From: a bacterium
GTDB lineage: Bacteria; Cyanobacteriota; Vampirovibrionia; Gastranaerophilales; Gastranaerophilaceae
DNA: 64,000 bases
Direction of reading: 5' to 3'
NCBI GenBank assembly: GCA_017629215.1
Contig: JAGBXP010000035.1
Coordinates: forward strand, 16,845 to 80,844
Below, piece after piece: positions 53,702 to 63,360 of the stretch (position 1 is the stretch's first letter; each line of letters begins with the position of its first letter). The notes under the pieces were generated by a model. That model was given only the letters and a program-made list of their open reading frames with translations. It ran no database searches and was not told the DNA's origin. The translations under genes and the position numbers were made by a program.

Positions 53702-55206
53702 AAAAGATTTACCACATTTTGTTCTTCAAATCTTGGACAAGTATTCCAAATCAAGGTTGGAATCATATCTCCAGGAGTTCTTCCTTGGAATTGACAATTA
53801 CAACAGCCTTTAATCATATTTGTAGAGCCATCAACAACTGGTTGGAAGTATTTACAAGCTTGACAAACTTTTAGCGTTAACCCGTGTTCAGAAAGCTTAA
53901 TAGTTAATTCTTTCAAAGCATCAATCATGCGTAAATGGTTATTTTTTGTCGTATATTTTTTATTTTTATTGATAAAAGTTACTTTTGCTAAGCCGTCATC
54001 AGAGATTAATTCTAATTGACAAGGAAATTCATTAACACCATCTGTTACTATTATATTTGTTGTCATTTTTTCAATAACATGTTGACGAGTTGTTTGTTTA
54101 AAAATATTTCTGATACCTCTAATAAATGGAATATTGTATAAAATTTTTGCAATAGATAACAATGGATAAGTTAATAAATATAGATATTCTTTAGAACTTA
54201 GTCTTAAATTTAGTAAACTAATACAGAATGCTAATAATAGAATTATTGCTGATATTAATATATTTGAATAATTTACACAAAACGGAAAAACATAAGAATG
54301 TTTTAAGACTAATAAATATACACAAACACAAGTTAGCCAATTAGGAATAGCTAACGATAGTAAAAATTCTTTTCCAATTAGACTTGATTTGTCGAATTTG
54401 TTTGACCATAAAATGCTCAATCTTTTAGAGAGAGATGGAATTCTAAAATCAAAATTATTAATACTTTTATATACTTGAATTTCGTCAATACAAGCAACTT
54501 TTACACCTTCTTTAGCAAGTTTATATGTATACTCAACTTCTGAAATTATATTTTTAAAATTAAAGGACGCCATTTTGTTTAACAAATCTTTTTTGATAAT
54601 AAAAGAATCAGTATTTATAATATTAGTCAAGCCTAATCTTGTTCTAGAAATGTTTATAAATTTTGAAACATAAACTGAATATACTGATTTTACATTTTGC
54701 CAGAATGTTAATTCTTCATCTTGTGGTAAATAACAAACATTGGCATTGAATACTTGATATTTCGTTAGATAAAAATTAATATTTTCTAAAAAATTTGTCT
54801 CAACATAATTACTAGCATCTAAAAACACATAAGCGTCTAAATCTTTTATGTCATAAAGCTTTTCAGCAATTATTGAATAAGCTTGACTCTTACCAATTGG
54901 TTCTAAATTATTTATATTTATTACGTTAACATTCAAATCACTTTGTAAGGTTAACTCTGAAATCTCCTCACACTTGTCTAATATTGTATAAATTGTATAG
55001 TTTTGCTTTGGATAGGACTGATTTTTTAATTGTCTAATAAGGTTTTCTAAAGTATCAGTTTTGCCACTAGCATATACAACAACACATAAATTAGAGTTAT
55101 TGAAAGTGTATTTATCTCTATACTTTCGTTGTGGCTTAATAGATACTAAAGCAAGTATTGTAAAATAAACAGTAAAAATTGTTATATATAAAAATAAAAA
55201 ACTCAT
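53698..55206 (-). CDS. Membrane GT2-family glycosyltransferase with C-terminal Cys cluster
   Basis: The 502-aa protein has an N-terminal membrane helix, a GT-A nucleotide-sugar domain (NLCVVVYASGKTDTLENLIRQL, then DLDAYVFLDASNYVETNFL with DxD-like DAS, then SEVEYTYKLAKEG as an ED-type loop), four or so C-terminal membrane helices, and a soluble end. That end carries CQACKYFQP, GCCNCQF and WNTCPRFEE, six Cys that look like a zinc-binding cluster. Such GT2 enzymes make or extend polysaccharide at the inner membrane. The Cys domain is not part of the usual GT2 family. GGAG precedes the ATG. Confidence 0.78.
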   Translation of the reverse strand: MSFLFLYITIFTVYFTILALVSIKPQRKYRDKYTFNNSNLCVVVYASGKTDTLENLIRQLKNQSYPKQNYTIYTILDKCEEISELTLQSDLNVNVININNLEPIGKSQAYSIIAEKLYDIKDLDAYVFLDASNYVETNFLENINFYLTKYQVFNANVCYLPQDEELTFWQNVKSVYSVYVSKFINISRTRLGLTNIINTDSFIIKKDLLNKMASFNFKNIISEVEYTYKLAKEGVKVACIDEIQVYKSINNFDFRIPSLSKRLSILWSNKFDKSSLIGKEFLLSLAIPNWLTCVCVYLLVLKHSYVFPFCVNYSNILISAIILLLAFCISLLNLRLSSKEYLYLLTYPLLSIAKILYNIPFIRGIRNIFKQTTRQHVIEKMTTNIIVTDGVNEFPCQLELISDDGLAKVTFINKNKKYTTKNNHLRMIDALKELTIKLSEHGLTLKVCQACKYFQPVVDGSTNMIKGCCNCQFQGRTPGDMIPTLIWNTCPRFEEQNVVNLF

Positions 55207-55311
55207 GATAATTGTCTCCGATTAAAGTTTATCTCAAAAATAAAGAAAAATCTAGTAATATAATTAGTTGAGAAGAAGTTACGCTTTTTTAGGATGACAG
55301 AAAATTAAACT

Positions 55312-55342
55312 CTGGATTGCTTCGCTTACGCTCGCAAAGACG
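55312..55342 (-). repeat. Dispersed GCGAG...GAAGCAATCCAG-type repeat, copy 2
   Basis: CTGGATTGCTTCGCTTACGC...CTCGCAAAGACG is far more GC-rich than its surroundings and resembles copy 1 at 29795-29835. A short piece, CCTCGCAAAGACA, also occurs at 56717-56736 just before aroA. Confidence 0.6.
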
Positions 55343-55424
55343 GGAAATTTTACAATAAATATGCTTGTAATGTTGAACAGTCTTGTGTGAAACCCAACAA
55401 TAATCTAATAAACGTAATTCCAGC

Positions 55425-56711
55425 TTAGCTTTTTAACATTTCAACTAAATAACTAAACTCTGGAAATGATATATTTATCCATTCAAATTCATTTATAGTA
55501 ATTTCATTTTCACAAATTAATCCTGCAATATAAAAACTCATCGCTAATCTATGATCGTGATAGGCATCAAGAGCTGAACCACCCTTTAAGCTAGTTTTAC
55601 CTCTGACAATAAAACCATCATTAAGTTCTTCTATATCTACTCCTATTTTTCTTAATTCTTTAACTAAACAAGCAATTCTATCAGCTTCTTTGTTTCTTAA
55701 ATCACCAGCATCATTTACGATTGTCTCACCTTCAGCTTGTGAGGCTAAAACTGCAATTACAGGTAATTCATCAATAAGTTTTGGAATATCTGCGCCTGAT
55801 ATCTTACAGGATTTTAATGAATCATTGTAACAAACTCTAATATCAGCTATAAGCTCACCTGCGATCTCTCGCTGATTTAAAAGTTCAATACCTCCACCCA
55901 TTCTCTGAACAATATCTAAAATACCTGTACGAGTATTGTTAATTCCTACATTCCTAATAATAAAATCTGAGCCTTCAACAATTAGCCCTGCTACGATAAA
56001 AAACGCAGCTGATGAAATATCACCTATTATTTCAATATTTTTTGCTGTTAATTCACTTGGAGAAACAGTTGTTTTATTTCCATCTATTTCGATATCTGCG
56101 CCTAAATACTTCAACATTAGCTCAGTATGATTTCTGCTTTTATTGGGTTCAATATATGTTGTTTTACCAAAAGTCCTTTCATTTACTCCTGCTAATAAAA
56201 CACATGATTTCACCTGCGCACTTGATAAATTTGAAGAATAAGTAATTCCATGCAATTGAGAACCTATTATTTTTAAGGGAGCATGTCCTTCTATAGAGTC
56301 AATCTTAGCACCCATTAAAGATAATGGCTCAATAACTCTTTTCATTGGTCTTTTTGATAAGCTTTCATCTCCAACCAAAATTGAATTAAAATCTTGACCA
56401 GCTAATATTCCTGATACTAATCGCATAGTCGTACCAGAATTTCCTGCATCAAGAGGTAAATTAGGTTTTAAAAATTTAGCTCTTGAAAGTACTTCTATTG
56501 TTTTATTATCAATAACATTAATTTCAACACCTAGATTTTTAAATAAATTCAAAGTAGACCAACAATCAGCACCACTGGAAAAATTCGTAATTCTTGACTT
56601 TCCTTTAGCTAAAGAAGAAATCATAATCGCACGATGTGAGACAGATTTATCAGCAGGAATAATTATCTCACCTTTTAAATTTTTAACTTTAGATACTATC
56701 TGAGTTGCCAC
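55425..56711 (-). CDS. aroA: 3-phosphoshikimate 1-carboxyvinyltransferase (EPSP synthase)
   Basis: AroA joins shikimate-3-phosphate and PEP in the chorismate pathway. The 428-aa protein has PADKSVSHRAIM near the N-terminus, LDAGNSGTTMRLVSGIL, NLSSAQVKSCVLLAG, PNKSRNHTELMLKYLG, the AGDLRNKEADRIA signature and DAYHDHRLAMSF. A GTG start is used; GAGG lies 5 nt upstream (GAGGCTAAGTG). It follows kdsA and an activase gene on the same strand, though transcription may start afresh from the repeat-like segment before it. Confidence 0.95.
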   Translation of the reverse strand: MATQIVSKVKNLKGEIIIPADKSVSHRAIMISSLAKGKSRITNFSSGADCWSTLNLFKNLGVEINVIDNKTIEVLSRAKFLKPNLPLDAGNSGTTMRLVSGILAGQDFNSILVGDESLSKRPMKRVIEPLSLMGAKIDSIEGHAPLKIIGSQLHGITYSSNLSSAQVKSCVLLAGVNERTFGKTTYIEPNKSRNHTELMLKYLGADIEIDGNKTTVSPSELTAKNIEIIGDISSAAFFIVAGLIVEGSDFIIRNVGINNTRTGILDIVQRMGGGIELLNQREIAGELIADIRVCYNDSLKSCKISGADIPKLIDELPVIAVLASQAEGETIVNDAGDLRNKEADRIACLVKELRKIGVDIEELNDGFIVRGKTSLKGGSALDAYHDHRLAMSFYIAGLICENEITINEFEWINISFPEFSYLVEMLKS

Positions 56712-56738
56712 TTAGCCTCACCCCTCGCAAAGACAAAA

Positions 56739-57548
56739 TTATCTTACAAGTTCAAATATCGCTTTACATTTTTCAAACACTTTTTCTGCATCTTTTAAAT
56801 AAAGCATATTTGGTCCATCACAAAGTGCATTATCAGGGTTAGGATGTACTTCAAAAAATAAAACATCTGCACCTGCAGACATTGCACAATTTGCAAGCAC
56901 AGGTACAAATTTTCTATCACCACCTGTTGAGTCTCCATTTGAGCCAGGCATTTGTACAGAATGAGTTGCATCAAACACAACAGGATATCCAAACTCTTTC
57001 ATTATAGGAATTGCTCTAAAATCAGATACTAAGTTATTATAACCAAAGGTTACACCTCTATCTGTTAACATAATCTGCTTATTTCCAGAATCCTCTACCT
57101 TCTTTATCAAAGATTTCATTTGCTGAGGAGCTAAAAACTGACCTTTTTTAATATTAACAATTTTACCAGTCTTAGCTGCAGCTATTAATAAATCCGTTTG
57201 ACGACATAAAAAAGCTGGAATTTGCAATATATCAGCAACCTCTGCTGCAACAGCAGCTTGATCTGGAGTATGAATATCGGTTACTATTGGTAAATCAAAC
57301 TCTTTTTTTATTTGAGCTAACATTTCCAGGCCTTTTTCCATACCAACTCCACGATAAGAAGTAATAGAAGAACGATTTGCTTTGTCATAAGAAGATTTAA
57401 ACACATAATTTATGCCTAATTTTTCACAAACTAACTTTAAACCTTCTGCTGTCTTTCGCATAATATCCATCGACTCAATTGCACAAGGACCTGCCAAAAT
57501 TGTTAATTTTTCCCCACCTATTTCAAAGTTTTTTAGTTTTAATGTCAT
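56739..57548 (-). CDS. kdsA: 3-deoxy-D-manno-octulosonate 8-phosphate synthase
   Basis: KdsA makes Kdo-8-phosphate for lipopolysaccharide inner core, so the cell has an outer membrane. The 269-aa TIM barrel has LAGPCAIESMDIM, FKSSYDKANRSSI, IVTDIHTPDQA, FLCRQTDLLIA, NIKKGQFLAP, TDRGVTFGYNNLV and DATHSVQMPG. The Cys in AGPCAIES is typical of metal-dependent members such as Aquifex. AGAGGA precedes the ATG. It lies 15 bp after the activase gene and 27 bp before aroA on the same strand. Confidence 0.95.
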   Translation of the reverse strand: MTLKLKNFEIGGEKLTILAGPCAIESMDIMRKTAEGLKLVCEKLGINYVFKSSYDKANRSSITSYRGVGMEKGLEMLAQIKKEFDLPIVTDIHTPDQAAVAAEVADILQIPAFLCRQTDLLIAAAKTGKIVNIKKGQFLAPQQMKSLIKKVEDSGNKQIMLTDRGVTFGYNNLVSDFRAIPIMKEFGYPVVFDATHSVQMPGSNGDSTGGDRKFVPVLANCAMSAGADVLFFEVHPNPDNALCDGPNMLYLKDAEKVFEKCKAIFELVR

Positions 57549-57563
57549 ATTTCAAATCCTCTT

Positions 57564-58565
57564 TTAGATATCCCATTTACCACAAGTTCCACCCCAACGA
57601 GCAATGATATTACCTTTGATATCACCAATTTTATCAACTTTACCAATTGGCTCAGAACCTTCTAAAATCGTAATCACTTCACAATTATTTGAGCAACCAG
57701 TGCATTGGCAAGTTACTGATTGAAAACTCATATTGCCAACTTCCCAACCTTTAAATGTTGTAGGTTTTTCAGTATATTGATGATTTTCCATTGCTAACAA
57801 AGCAGCACCTATTGCTCCCATTGTTTGATGATTTTCTGGAACAATTATTTTTGTGTTTAAAGCTTCTTCAAAAGCTTTCACCATGCCAGAGTTTGTTGCA
57901 ACACCACCTTGGAAAGATATTGTTGGTAAAAGCTCTTTTCCTAGAGCTAAATTACTCAAATAGTTTCTAACCAAGGCTTGACAAAGCCCGTATAATAAAT
58001 CTTCAACAGGGTAACCTAACTGTTGTTTATGGATTAAGTCGGATTCTGCAAATACTCCACATCTACCGGCAATACGAGCAGGATTTGTTGATTTAAGCGC
58101 AGTTTCTCCAAATTTTTCAATAGGAACATTAAGCCTTTGAGCCTGATGATCCAAAAAACTACCTGTACCAGCTGCGCAAACCGTATTCATAGCAAAATCT
58201 GTAACAATACCATCTCTAAGAATAATAATTTTACTATCTTGACCTCCAATTTCAAGTATAGTTTGAACTCCTGGTATATAAGTACTTGCAGCGACAGCAT
58301 GTGCTGTGATTTCATTTTTCACGACATCTGCACCAACTAATGCACCTGCAAGATTACGTCCTGAACCAGTTGTTCCGACACCTTGTATATTATATTCTTG
58401 CAAAGCTTGTGCTTTTATTTGTTTTAGACCATTTTGAACAGCATCAACAGGTTTACCTGCTGTTTTCAGCATAAAAGAATCTATATATTTACCTTTTTCA
58501 TCAACAAGTGCAAGTTTTGTTGTTACTGAACCAACGTCTATCCCTAAATATACATTCAAACTCAT
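57564..58565 (-). CDS. BadF/BcrA-type ATPase (dehydratase activase family)
   Basis: The 333-aa ASKHA-fold protein has GIDVGSVTTKLALVD, EIGGQDSKIIIL, NTVCAAGTGSFLDHQA and GRCGVFAESDLIHKQQ, the motifs and cysteines of 2-hydroxyacyl-CoA dehydratase activases, which transfer ATP-energised electrons from a [4Fe-4S] cluster shared by a dimer. The C-terminus adds CQCTGCSNNCEV and WGGTCGKW, also found where this domain is fused to a DUF2229 partner. Here it ends at that point and no dehydratase subunit is adjacent, so its target is unknown. AAGGT precedes the ATG. Confidence 0.82.
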   Translation of the reverse strand: MSLNVYLGIDVGSVTTKLALVDEKGKYIDSFMLKTAGKPVDAVQNGLKQIKAQALQEYNIQGVGTTGSGRNLAGALVGADVVKNEITAHAVAASTYIPGVQTILEIGGQDSKIIILRDGIVTDFAMNTVCAAGTGSFLDHQAQRLNVPIEKFGETALKSTNPARIAGRCGVFAESDLIHKQQLGYPVEDLLYGLCQALVRNYLSNLALGKELLPTISFQGGVATNSGMVKAFEEALNTKIIVPENHQTMGAIGAALLAMENHQYTEKPTTFKGWEVGNMSFQSVTCQCTGCSNNCEVITILEGSEPIGKVDKIGDIKGNIIARWGGTCGKWDI

Positions 58566-58687
58566 CTTCTACCTTCTTCCCTTTGTATGAATTAAGTATA
58601 ACACAACAAATAATACAAGGTAAAGATGTTTGATAAGAAGGCTTTTTTCTAATATAAATCCAGTCATAGACGTATTTAGATATTTTA

Positions 58688-60244
58688 TTAATCACTAAAT
58701 GTTTTAAATGTTTTATCAACATTTTCTTTAATGACTTTTTTCACTGCGTCCATTTCTGTAGAAAGAGCATTTTGTTCGGTATCTAACTGTTTTAAACGTA
58801 ATTCAAGCGTTCTATCTTCTTCTTGAATTATCGAAGTCTTTGCGTTAATATCAGCTATTATTTTTTCATATTGCTGAACTTTGTAATTATATTCATTCAT
58901 CGCATCTTGATAAGCTGCGTCATCGGTTACTGTTTCAGTGTTAAGAGAATACGTAACGCTATCATTAACAAATCTTACGGTTTTAAATCTACCGTTTGAA
59001 TCTGTTTCCAATAAAGCATCCTCAACTTGTTCAACACGAGTCTTAACGTATTTTGCATGATAATAAGGCAATTTTATTTGTCCATCAATATCATTTGGCC
59101 CTGTATGACTATTATATGATGCCATTAGTTCCTCGTAAGTTGCAAAATATTTTTCACCATTTAGTTGGAATGAATAAATACCACCAGTATAATTACCATT
59201 TACGTCAAAACAGTTTTTTAAATCATTATTTATATTTTGATCATTCAAATCTTTTATTACTTGTTTTACTTCAACTAAATCATCTTGATTATTAGGATCA
59301 AATAGCGTTAATTCACAATTACCTACATATTCTGGTATTTGCAAATCATTATAGAAATTTAAAGCATTATTATAATTAGCTTGAGCAGTTATTTCTGCTA
59401 AATTATCTGAAGCAATTTGTGTAGTAAAATTAGTTTTAGCAGCAGCTACGTTAGTTTGATTATAAATAGGCAAACTAAAACTCATGCTATTTGGCAATGT
59501 TCCATAAAGTTTTTCTAAATCACTTTTTAAAACAACATCGCCATTTGAATTTATATACATTTGAGTTGTTTTATCAAAATTATTATCAATAGCATTCATA
59601 CTTAATAAATCTGCCTCTATTGCATCAACTATCATTTTATCTGCAGATCCACAATTTTGATAAACCTCAAATATTACAGAATTACCATTTACTATTACTG
59701 TATATGTACCGTTATTATTATTTACTGCACTATCTATATTTAAAGAATTTGTAGCGTAGTTCAAAATATTTTTTGATGCACTAATTGTATTAGTGGAGTT
59801 TTCAATAGCAGTATTCAATGCTAGCTCACTGTTATTCAAATCATCAATCGCTAACTTTAGACCATTATTTGTAGTTAATATTGTACCATTTCCTTGATGA
59901 AGCTGTACTTGTGGATCTTGAAGTTGCTTCATTGCTCCGGTATATTTATTAATATTATGGTAATATCTTACTGAATAATTAGCATCAGGGTTTGGAGATG
60001 AAAGCTGAGTCCATTCTTCAAGAACAGTTTCATTCTCACCATCTGTATAAGAATATTGTAATTCTGTATAATCTGTTGTTTTAGGAGCAATAGGGACTTC
60101 TAATCCGAGCAGTTGATTAAATAAATTTGCACTCTGATTTGCAAGCGCTGTTCTCGCTTGGTTTATTTGTTGACCTTCATACTCAGTATTTGTTTTTCGA
60201 GCTGCTAATGCTAGATATCTAGCTTGTGATGCTGCCATTCCCAT
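58688..60244 (-). CDS. MGMAASQAR-type protein of unknown function
   Basis: The 518-aa protein begins MGMAASQARYLALAARKTN and continues TEYEGQQINQARTALANQSA, a start I recognise from hypothetical proteins of gut Gastranaerophilales and some other bacteria, superficially like flagellar/secretion hook proteins. A long Asn/Thr/Ser-rich beta-like middle (about 60-430) separates it from a coiled-coil end (TLELRLKQLDTEQNALSTEM, then DAVKKVIKENVDKTFKTF). There is no signal peptide. AGGAG precedes the ATG. A filament or secretion-related assembly is plausible from this shape. No secretion genes are nearby. Confidence 0.65.
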   Translation of the reverse strand: MGMAASQARYLALAARKTNTEYEGQQINQARTALANQSANLFNQLLGLEVPIAPKTTDYTELQYSYTDGENETVLEEWTQLSSPNPDANYSVRYYHNINKYTGAMKQLQDPQVQLHQGNGTILTTNNGLKLAIDDLNNSELALNTAIENSTNTISASKNILNYATNSLNIDSAVNNNNGTYTVIVNGNSVIFEVYQNCGSADKMIVDAIEADLLSMNAIDNNFDKTTQMYINSNGDVVLKSDLEKLYGTLPNSMSFSLPIYNQTNVAAAKTNFTTQIASDNLAEITAQANYNNALNFYNDLQIPEYVGNCELTLFDPNNQDDLVEVKQVIKDLNDQNINNDLKNCFDVNGNYTGGIYSFQLNGEKYFATYEELMASYNSHTGPNDIDGQIKLPYYHAKYVKTRVEQVEDALLETDSNGRFKTVRFVNDSVTYSLNTETVTDDAAYQDAMNEYNYKVQQYEKIIADINAKTSIIQEEDRTLELRLKQLDTEQNALSTEMDAVKKVIKENVDKTFKTFSD

Positions 60245-60358
60245 GACAAAGTCTCCTATTTAATATTTTATTAATTTTTTTTTATGCAAAGTCAATATAA
60301 AGAACGACATTAAATGCTATTAGCTTTAATAAATATGCTAAAATATCATCTATACATA

Positions 60359-62563
60359 TTAGAGTATATCTAACGGGTCTACGTCAATCGCCATTTTTAT
60401 ATCTTTTGGCAAACTAATTTTATTCAAAAATTTTGAAATAAAATCATGTCCTTTTTGTGAAAGCTTGTTTTTTATTAAAATTTGATAACGATAATATCCA
60501 TTAATTTTTGAAATAATACAAGGTGTCGGACCAAGTACCTCAAGGTATTCAAAAAATCCAAACTTTTCAGTCATAGTAGTTAAACGTAATGCTATTTCCA
60601 TTGCAGATTTTTCTGCTCTAAAGTTATTAAGTGAGGATAAAATCAATCTAACAATTTGGCTAAATGGTGGGTAATCAAACTCTTCCCTTGCTTTAATTTC
60701 TGTTTCAAAAAACTTTTCATAATTTTGAGATTTTGCAGTCTGAAAAGCGTAATAATCAGGATTGTATGTTTGAAAAAGAACTTTACCCTTATATTCACCT
60801 CTACCAGCTCTTCCTGCAACCTGAGTTAAAAGTTGAAAGCCTCTTTCAGAAGCTCTAAAATCTGGGACAGAAAATCCTGTATCAGCACTTATTACACCTA
60901 CTAAAGTAACATTTGGGTTATCAAGTCCTTTGGCTATCATTTGTGTTCCTACGAGAATATCAATTTCACCTTTTTGAAATTTATTCAAAAGGGTTATATG
61001 AGCATTTTTTTTAGTCAAAATATCACTATCAATTCTTTCAACTCGATATTCTGGAAAAATTTCCTTGATTAAGATTTCAATTTTTTGAGTTCCACTACCA
61101 GAGTTTGCCAAAGCATCACTTCCACATTGAGGACAAAAATCAGGAAAGCTCATTTCTTTATTACAATAATGACATTTTAACATCTTACCATCAGAGTGCC
61201 AAACCATTGGGATTGAGCATTCAGGACATTCAACTACTGTACCACAAGCCTTACATTGAGTATATGTTGAAAAACCTCTACGATTCATTAATAAAATTAC
61301 TTGTTTTCCAGCATCAACAGCTTCTTTTATTTCTGTTTGTAATGGCTTTGAAATAATCCCACGATAAGAAGCCTTCCCATATTCCTGCATATTAATAACT
61401 TCAGGTTTTGCTAAAGGTGCATTATTAAACCGTTTCAACATTTGAAAAAGATTATTATTGTTCTCAGCATAGTAATAAGTAGAAATATCTGGAGTTGCAG
61501 AACCTAAAAGAAGTGGAGCTTGATGAAACTGAGCTAATCTTTTTGCCACAATTCTAGCATCATATCTTGGAGCTGGATTTGTTTGTTTATAAGCACCTTC
61601 ATGTTCTTCGTCAATAATGATTAATCCTATATTTTGTAATGGAGCAAAGACTGCAGAACGAGCTCCTGCAAGTATTCTTATTTCATTATTATAGAGCCTT
61701 TGCCAGACATCATATTTCTCTCCATCCGAAATGCTACTATGCCAAATTGCTATGTCATTTATCCCGAATTTTTTTGCAAGTCGTTTTGTTAATTGTGATG
61801 CTAAAGCAATTTCTGGAGCTAAAAACAAGACATTCTTGCCTGAATCAATAACATCTTTTATTAATTTAAAATATACCTCAGTTTTTCCTGATGCAGTTAC
61901 ACCATGCAATAATATTGGGTTTTGGGATTTCATTTTTACCTTTATCCCTTGATAAACAGTTTCTTGCTCTAAAGATAATTCAAACAAAGGTTCAACTTTT
62001 TCATCTTTAAAAATCGTCAAAGGATTTCTATAAATGAGTTCCAACCCTAATTTAACAAGCCCTTTTTCTTCAAGTTTTTTCATCGTTGCACGAGTAGTTT
62101 TCACTTTGTTTTCAAACTCAATTAAAGGTTGTTTTCCTTCTTTCCTAAGCTGTTCTAATATTTCTTTTTGTCTCTTTGTTAAGCCTTCAAAGTTATTATT
62201 TAATAGCTCAACAGATAGCTCAGTCTTTGAATTTTTTTCTATTAATTTTAAAGGAATTGCTGCATTTAACACCGTTACAAAATCTGTACAATAATAATTA
62301 GCAACCCATTCTAAAAGTTTTAAATATTTAATAGAAAATAACGGAGTCTCATCTAAAATTTTATTAATTTTTTTTACTCTAATATTCTCAGGAACGTAAT
62401 CTGAAAAACCTACAATAAAAGCATTTACAAGTCCTTGCCTGCCAAAAGGAACTAAAACAGCTTGACCAATCTGAATAATATTTTTCATATCTTCAGGAAT
62501 AGAATAGCTGAATGTTTTAACTCCAAGCCCTTTAATATTTATCAGTACTAAAGCATATTTCAT
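60359..62563 (-). CDS. priA: Primosomal replication protein N' (PriA helicase)
   Basis: PriA restarts stalled replication forks. The 734-aa chain (ATG at 62563) has the N-terminal DNA-binding domain (MKYALVLINIKGLGVKTFSY), Walker A in GVTASGKTEVYF, DEEH in IIIDEEHEGAYKQ, SATPDISTY, and the zinc-binding region (CKACGTVVECPECSIP, KCHYCNK, FCPQCGSD). The C-terminal helicase motifs QMIAKGLDNPNVTLVG and VAGRAGRGE follow. The frame extends upstream to 62707, but TATAAT lies 7 nt before 62563, so the upstream part is probably not translated. Confidence 0.94.
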   Translation of the reverse strand: MKYALVLINIKGLGVKTFSYSIPEDMKNIIQIGQAVLVPFGRQGLVNAFIVGFSDYVPENIRVKKINKILDETPLFSIKYLKLLEWVANYYCTDFVTVLNAAIPLKLIEKNSKTELSVELLNNNFEGLTKRQKEILEQLRKEGKQPLIEFENKVKTTRATMKKLEEKGLVKLGLELIYRNPLTIFKDEKVEPLFELSLEQETVYQGIKVKMKSQNPILLHGVTASGKTEVYFKLIKDVIDSGKNVLFLAPEIALASQLTKRLAKKFGINDIAIWHSSISDGEKYDVWQRLYNNEIRILAGARSAVFAPLQNIGLIIIDEEHEGAYKQTNPAPRYDARIVAKRLAQFHQAPLLLGSATPDISTYYYAENNNNLFQMLKRFNNAPLAKPEVINMQEYGKASYRGIISKPLQTEIKEAVDAGKQVILLMNRRGFSTYTQCKACGTVVECPECSIPMVWHSDGKMLKCHYCNKEMSFPDFCPQCGSDALANSGSGTQKIEILIKEIFPEYRVERIDSDILTKKNAHITLLNKFQKGEIDILVGTQMIAKGLDNPNVTLVGVISADTGFSVPDFRASERGFQLLTQVAGRAGRGEYKGKVLFQTYNPDYYAFQTAKSQNYEKFFETEIKAREEFDYPPFSQIVRLILSSLNNFRAEKSAMEIALRLTTMTEKFGFFEYLEVLGPTPCIISKINGYYRYQILIKNKLSQKGHDFISKFLNKISLPKDIKMAIDVDPLDIL

Positions 62564-62576
62564 CATGGTTATTATA
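62564..62576 (-). promoter_or_regulatory. -10 box placed for leaderless expression of priA
   Basis: TATAAT (62576-62571), then AACCATG, then ATG at 62563. A second ATG three bases upstream lies only 4 nt from the -10 box, too close to be the mRNA start. Confidence 0.55.
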
Positions 62577-62969
62577 CAACGAGTTAAATAAGATGAAAAG
62601 TTGATTTTTAGTCTGTTTAGTTTGGAAGAAGGGAAAGTGTGCGTTTTTATAGGATTAATATTTTTTGTTTGCAAAGACGTTTTTTTGTTTTTTGAGAAAA
62701 AATCCAAAAAATATCTCCAAATTTCATATAAAGAACATCAAATTTCGTAACAAAACTTCATAAAACAAGCGATTGTAACGATTTGTAAAGACGAGTTTTC
62801 AACAGGCTCAAATCCAGTTATAATGCCCTATATGATATGATATGATATGATGAGAGGTGAGGAGTCTCTTTGCGTTAAAGTTTTCTTGAAAAATGCCGTA
62901 TACTGAACATGTATAGAGTAGTAGCTGGAATATGTTTTTCAGCATAAGCAAAGAAAGGAAACAAAACGT
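62577..62969. other. Intergenic region between priA and the 71-aa gene
   Basis: I see no gene here. It holds (TATGA)x4 at 62831-62850, two fragments resembling the dispersed repeat ending (GCAAAGACG near 62671, GTAAAGACGAG near 62786) and A/T-rich promoter-like sequence. Confidence 0.5.
62831..62850. repeat. Four tandem TATGA pentamers
   Basis: TATGATATGATATGATATGA, perfect, 120 bp upstream of the 71-aa gene start. Such tracts vary in length by slippage. Confidence 0.8.
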
Positions 62970-63185
62970 ATGAAATTTTTTGACTTAGAACTTGGTGGGT
63001 TAGCTCAAAAAGTGATCAAAGAACATCCAAATGGAATTGTTTACTTGGGTGGTACAACAGAAGAAGAGTGCAAAGCTTCACCTCAGGAGTGGGGAAAGGG
63101 ATTTAAAACTTACACCACAAGTAGATGTACACAAGAGAATGCCTATATATTTGTTGCTCCAGAAGGATGTAAATGTAAGAGGTAA
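62970..63185 (+). CDS. Small conserved-looking hypothetical protein
   Basis: The 71-aa protein starts MKFFDLELGGLAQKVI with AAAGGAAAC upstream and ends APEGCKCKR. It has four Cys (ECK, RCT, GCKC) and an even charge. No signal peptide or membrane helix is seen, and I do not recognise a family. The coding frame is supported by the ribosome site and the Lys/Gly-rich C-terminus rather than by homology. Confidence 0.55.
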   Translation: MKFFDLELGGLAQKVIKEHPNGIVYLGGTTEEECKASPQEWGKGFKTYTTSRCTQENAYIFVAPEGCKCKR

Positions 63186-63302
63186 TAATTTAATGTCTTG
63201 CAGGGTGAGTTAAGTCTCTGCCCCCCTTTTTATTTTAATTTGCAAAAAATCGCTAAGCAAGGCTGGATGAAACTCCGTAATAATATTAAATTGAAAAATA
63301 TG

Positions 63303-63329
63303 GTCGGCTGGGATAAAATCCCAGCCGAC
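63303..63329. terminator. Terminator-like hairpin between convergent genes
   Basis: Arms GTCGGCTGGGAT and ATCCCAGCCGAC (12 bp, perfect) with a 3-nt loop. T-rich sequence occurs on both sides but is not directly adjacent. Confidence 0.75.
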
Positions 63330-63360
63330 TTTGAGTCTTTTAAAATTTTCAACTAAAAAA

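Noticed and set aside
62564..62707. N-terminal extension of PriA
   Set aside because: The family starts at MKYALVLI and a -10 box lies inside the extension, so it is likely upstream DNA rather than coding.
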